Source: Sphingomonas natans | Lineage (GTDB): Bacteria > Pseudomonadota > Alphaproteobacteria > Sphingomonadales > Sphingomonadaceae | Assembly (NCBI RefSeq): GCF_030546695.1 | Contig: NZ_JAUOTP010000006.1 | Location: forward strand, 186,001 to 250,000 | Direction of reading: 5' to 3' | DNA: 64,000 bases | Shown: positions 63,149 to 64,000 of the stretch, one piece after another | Numbering within the stretch: the first letter of the stretch is position 1 | How the letters are laid out: every line of letters starts with the position of its first letter | Notes under the pieces: model-generated | The model's database searches: none | What the model was told of the DNA's origin: nothing | What the model saw: the letters and a program-made list of their open reading frames with translations, nothing else | Program-made: the position numbers and the translations under genes

Positions 63149-64000
63149 ATGAGAGTCGACCTCAATGACTTCGCCTATTTCGCAGAGGTCGTCGCACATG
63201 GCGGCTTCGCCGCAGCCGGCCGGGCGCTACGCGAACCCAAATCGAAGCTGAGCCGCCGGATCGCGGGTCTCGAGGATCGGCTGGGCCTGCGGCTGATCGA
63301 ACGGTCCAGCCGCCGCTTCCGTGTCACCGACACGGGTCAGGCCTTTTACGAACGATGCCGCGCGATGCTGGCCGAAGCGGAGCAGGCCGAGGCTCTGGTC
63401 CTGCAGGCGCAGGCCGAGCCCCATGGCCGCATCCGCTTCAGCTGCCCCACCGGCATGGTGCAGCCGATCTCCGGACTGATCTCCGCCTTCCTGGTCCGAT
63501 ATCCGAAGGTGCGGCTTCAGCTCGTCGCAACCGACCGCGCAGTGGATCTGATCGAGGAGCGGATCGATCTCGCGCTGCGCGTCCGCGCGAGCCTCACGAG
63601 CGACGCCGCGCTGACGATGCGGTCGCTCGGGCTGTCGACCCGCATCCTCGTCGCCAGCCCCCAGCTCGCGAGTTCGGTTGGGAGCGTCGAGCAACTGGCG
63701 TCGCTACCCGCGCTTGCGACCAACGACGCGGCAGACGAACTCGAGTGGCACCTGGAAGCGGAGGACGGCCGCACGCATGTCGTCCGCGTTTCGCCGCGGA
63801 TGGGCTGCGAGGACATGGCGACCGTGCGCGACGCCGCGATCGACGGTCTGGGCATCGCGATCCTGCCCGATCATGTCTGTCGCGAAGCGTTGGAAGCAGG
63901 ACGTCTCGTGCGCGTCCTGCCGGCATGGCGTGGCGTACAGGGCATCGTCCACCTCGTCTTCACCACGCGACGCGGGCTGCCGCCCGCCGTCCGCGCGCTG
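63149..64000 (+). CDS. LysR-type regulator (3' truncated by window edge)
   Basis: Reading frame from ATG 63149, with AGGAGG seven bases ahead, open for 284 codons to the last base with no stop, so the gene continues past the window. The N-terminal helix-turn-helix is typical (LNDFAYFAEVVAHGGFAAAG, then SKLSRRIAGLEDRLGLRLIE), followed by the effector domain beginning PHGRIRFSCPTG. LysR proteins are about 300 residues, so only 10-25 residues are missing. Divergent to the SDR gene with 115 bases between; it probably controls that gene. Confidence 0.9.
   Translation, partial: MRVDLNDFAYFAEVVAHGGFAAAGRALREPKSKLSRRIAGLEDRLGLRLIERSSRRFRVTDTGQAFYERCRAMLAEAEQAEALVLQAQAEPHGRIRFSCPTGMVQPISGLISAFLVRYPKVRLQLVATDRAVDLIEERIDLALRVRASLTSDAALTMRSLGLSTRILVASPQLASSVGSVEQLASLPALATNDAADELEWHLEAEDGRTHVVRVSPRMGCEDMATVRDAAIDGLGIAILPDHVCREALEAGRLVRVLPAWRGVQGIVHLVFTTRRGLPPAVRAL

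Overview
The window looks like a chromosomal segment of a Sphingomonas-like alphaproteobacterium. This is inferred from uniformly high GC, the lig-type protocatechuate 4,5-cleavage genes, a very large TonB-dependent receptor, a TorF-family porin, a GTP-type PEP carboxykinase and many ATGA-coupled gene pairs. No rRNA, tRNA, CRISPR array, phage or insertion sequence was seen. Both edges cut a gene: ligK on the left and a lysR on the right.

Region 1 (1-17.3 kb) is a catabolic island. On the + strand lie ligK (partial), ligU, ligI, a quiC/qsuB-type 3-dehydroshikimate dehydratase fused to an HPPD-like domain, and a small VOC protein. On the - strand, in transcription order, lie aroE-like dehydrogenase, tetR, TonB receptor, type-B carboxylesterase, cytochrome c, periplasmic PQQ dehydrogenase, aroQ, MFS transporter, ThuA-like protein and a FadR-type gntR. 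Together they read as uptake and hydrolysis of a plant quinate ester (chlorogenate is the best guess), oxidation of quinate or shikimate, dehydration to 3-dehydroshikimate and protocatechuate, and the lower half of the 4,5-cleavage pathway to pyruvate and oxaloacetate. The ring-opening dioxygenase (ligAB), ligC and ligJ are not here and are probably to the left. Two related palindromic elements in opposite orientation sit in this operon. A palindrome of the FadR/GntR type overlies the predicted start of the TonB-receptor promoter.

Region 2 (17.4-30.6 kb) is mixed: two uncharacterised small genes, pckG with its terminator, a LysR-type regulator with two helix-turn-helix domains, a GAF histidine kinase, a solo ParS/Xre-type antitoxin domain, infA, small lipoproteins, N-formylglutamate amidohydrolase, an overlapping operon of two transglutaminase-like proteins and an M3 peptidase, a tiny membrane protein, and serine acetyltransferase.

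Region 3 (30.6-45.1 kb) holds a SoxCD-like sulfite dehydrogenase pair, an SDR, an aldo-keto reductase, a DUF3606 gene with a possible zinc-ribbon micro-gene, a second-type Mfd-like helicase, a large clade-2 catalase, a phospholipase D, two stress-type small proteins, a glutathione transferase and a PHB-depolymerase-type esterase.

Region 4 (45.3-64 kb) holds a tripartite RND efflux operon, a Tim44-like membrane protein, and a full kdp potassium-uptake operon. In that operon a TorF porin and a 27-codon membrane micropeptide gene precede kdpF-A-B-C-D-E on the same strand. The window ends with an NTF2-like protein, an SDR, and a divergent LysR gene that runs off the right edge.
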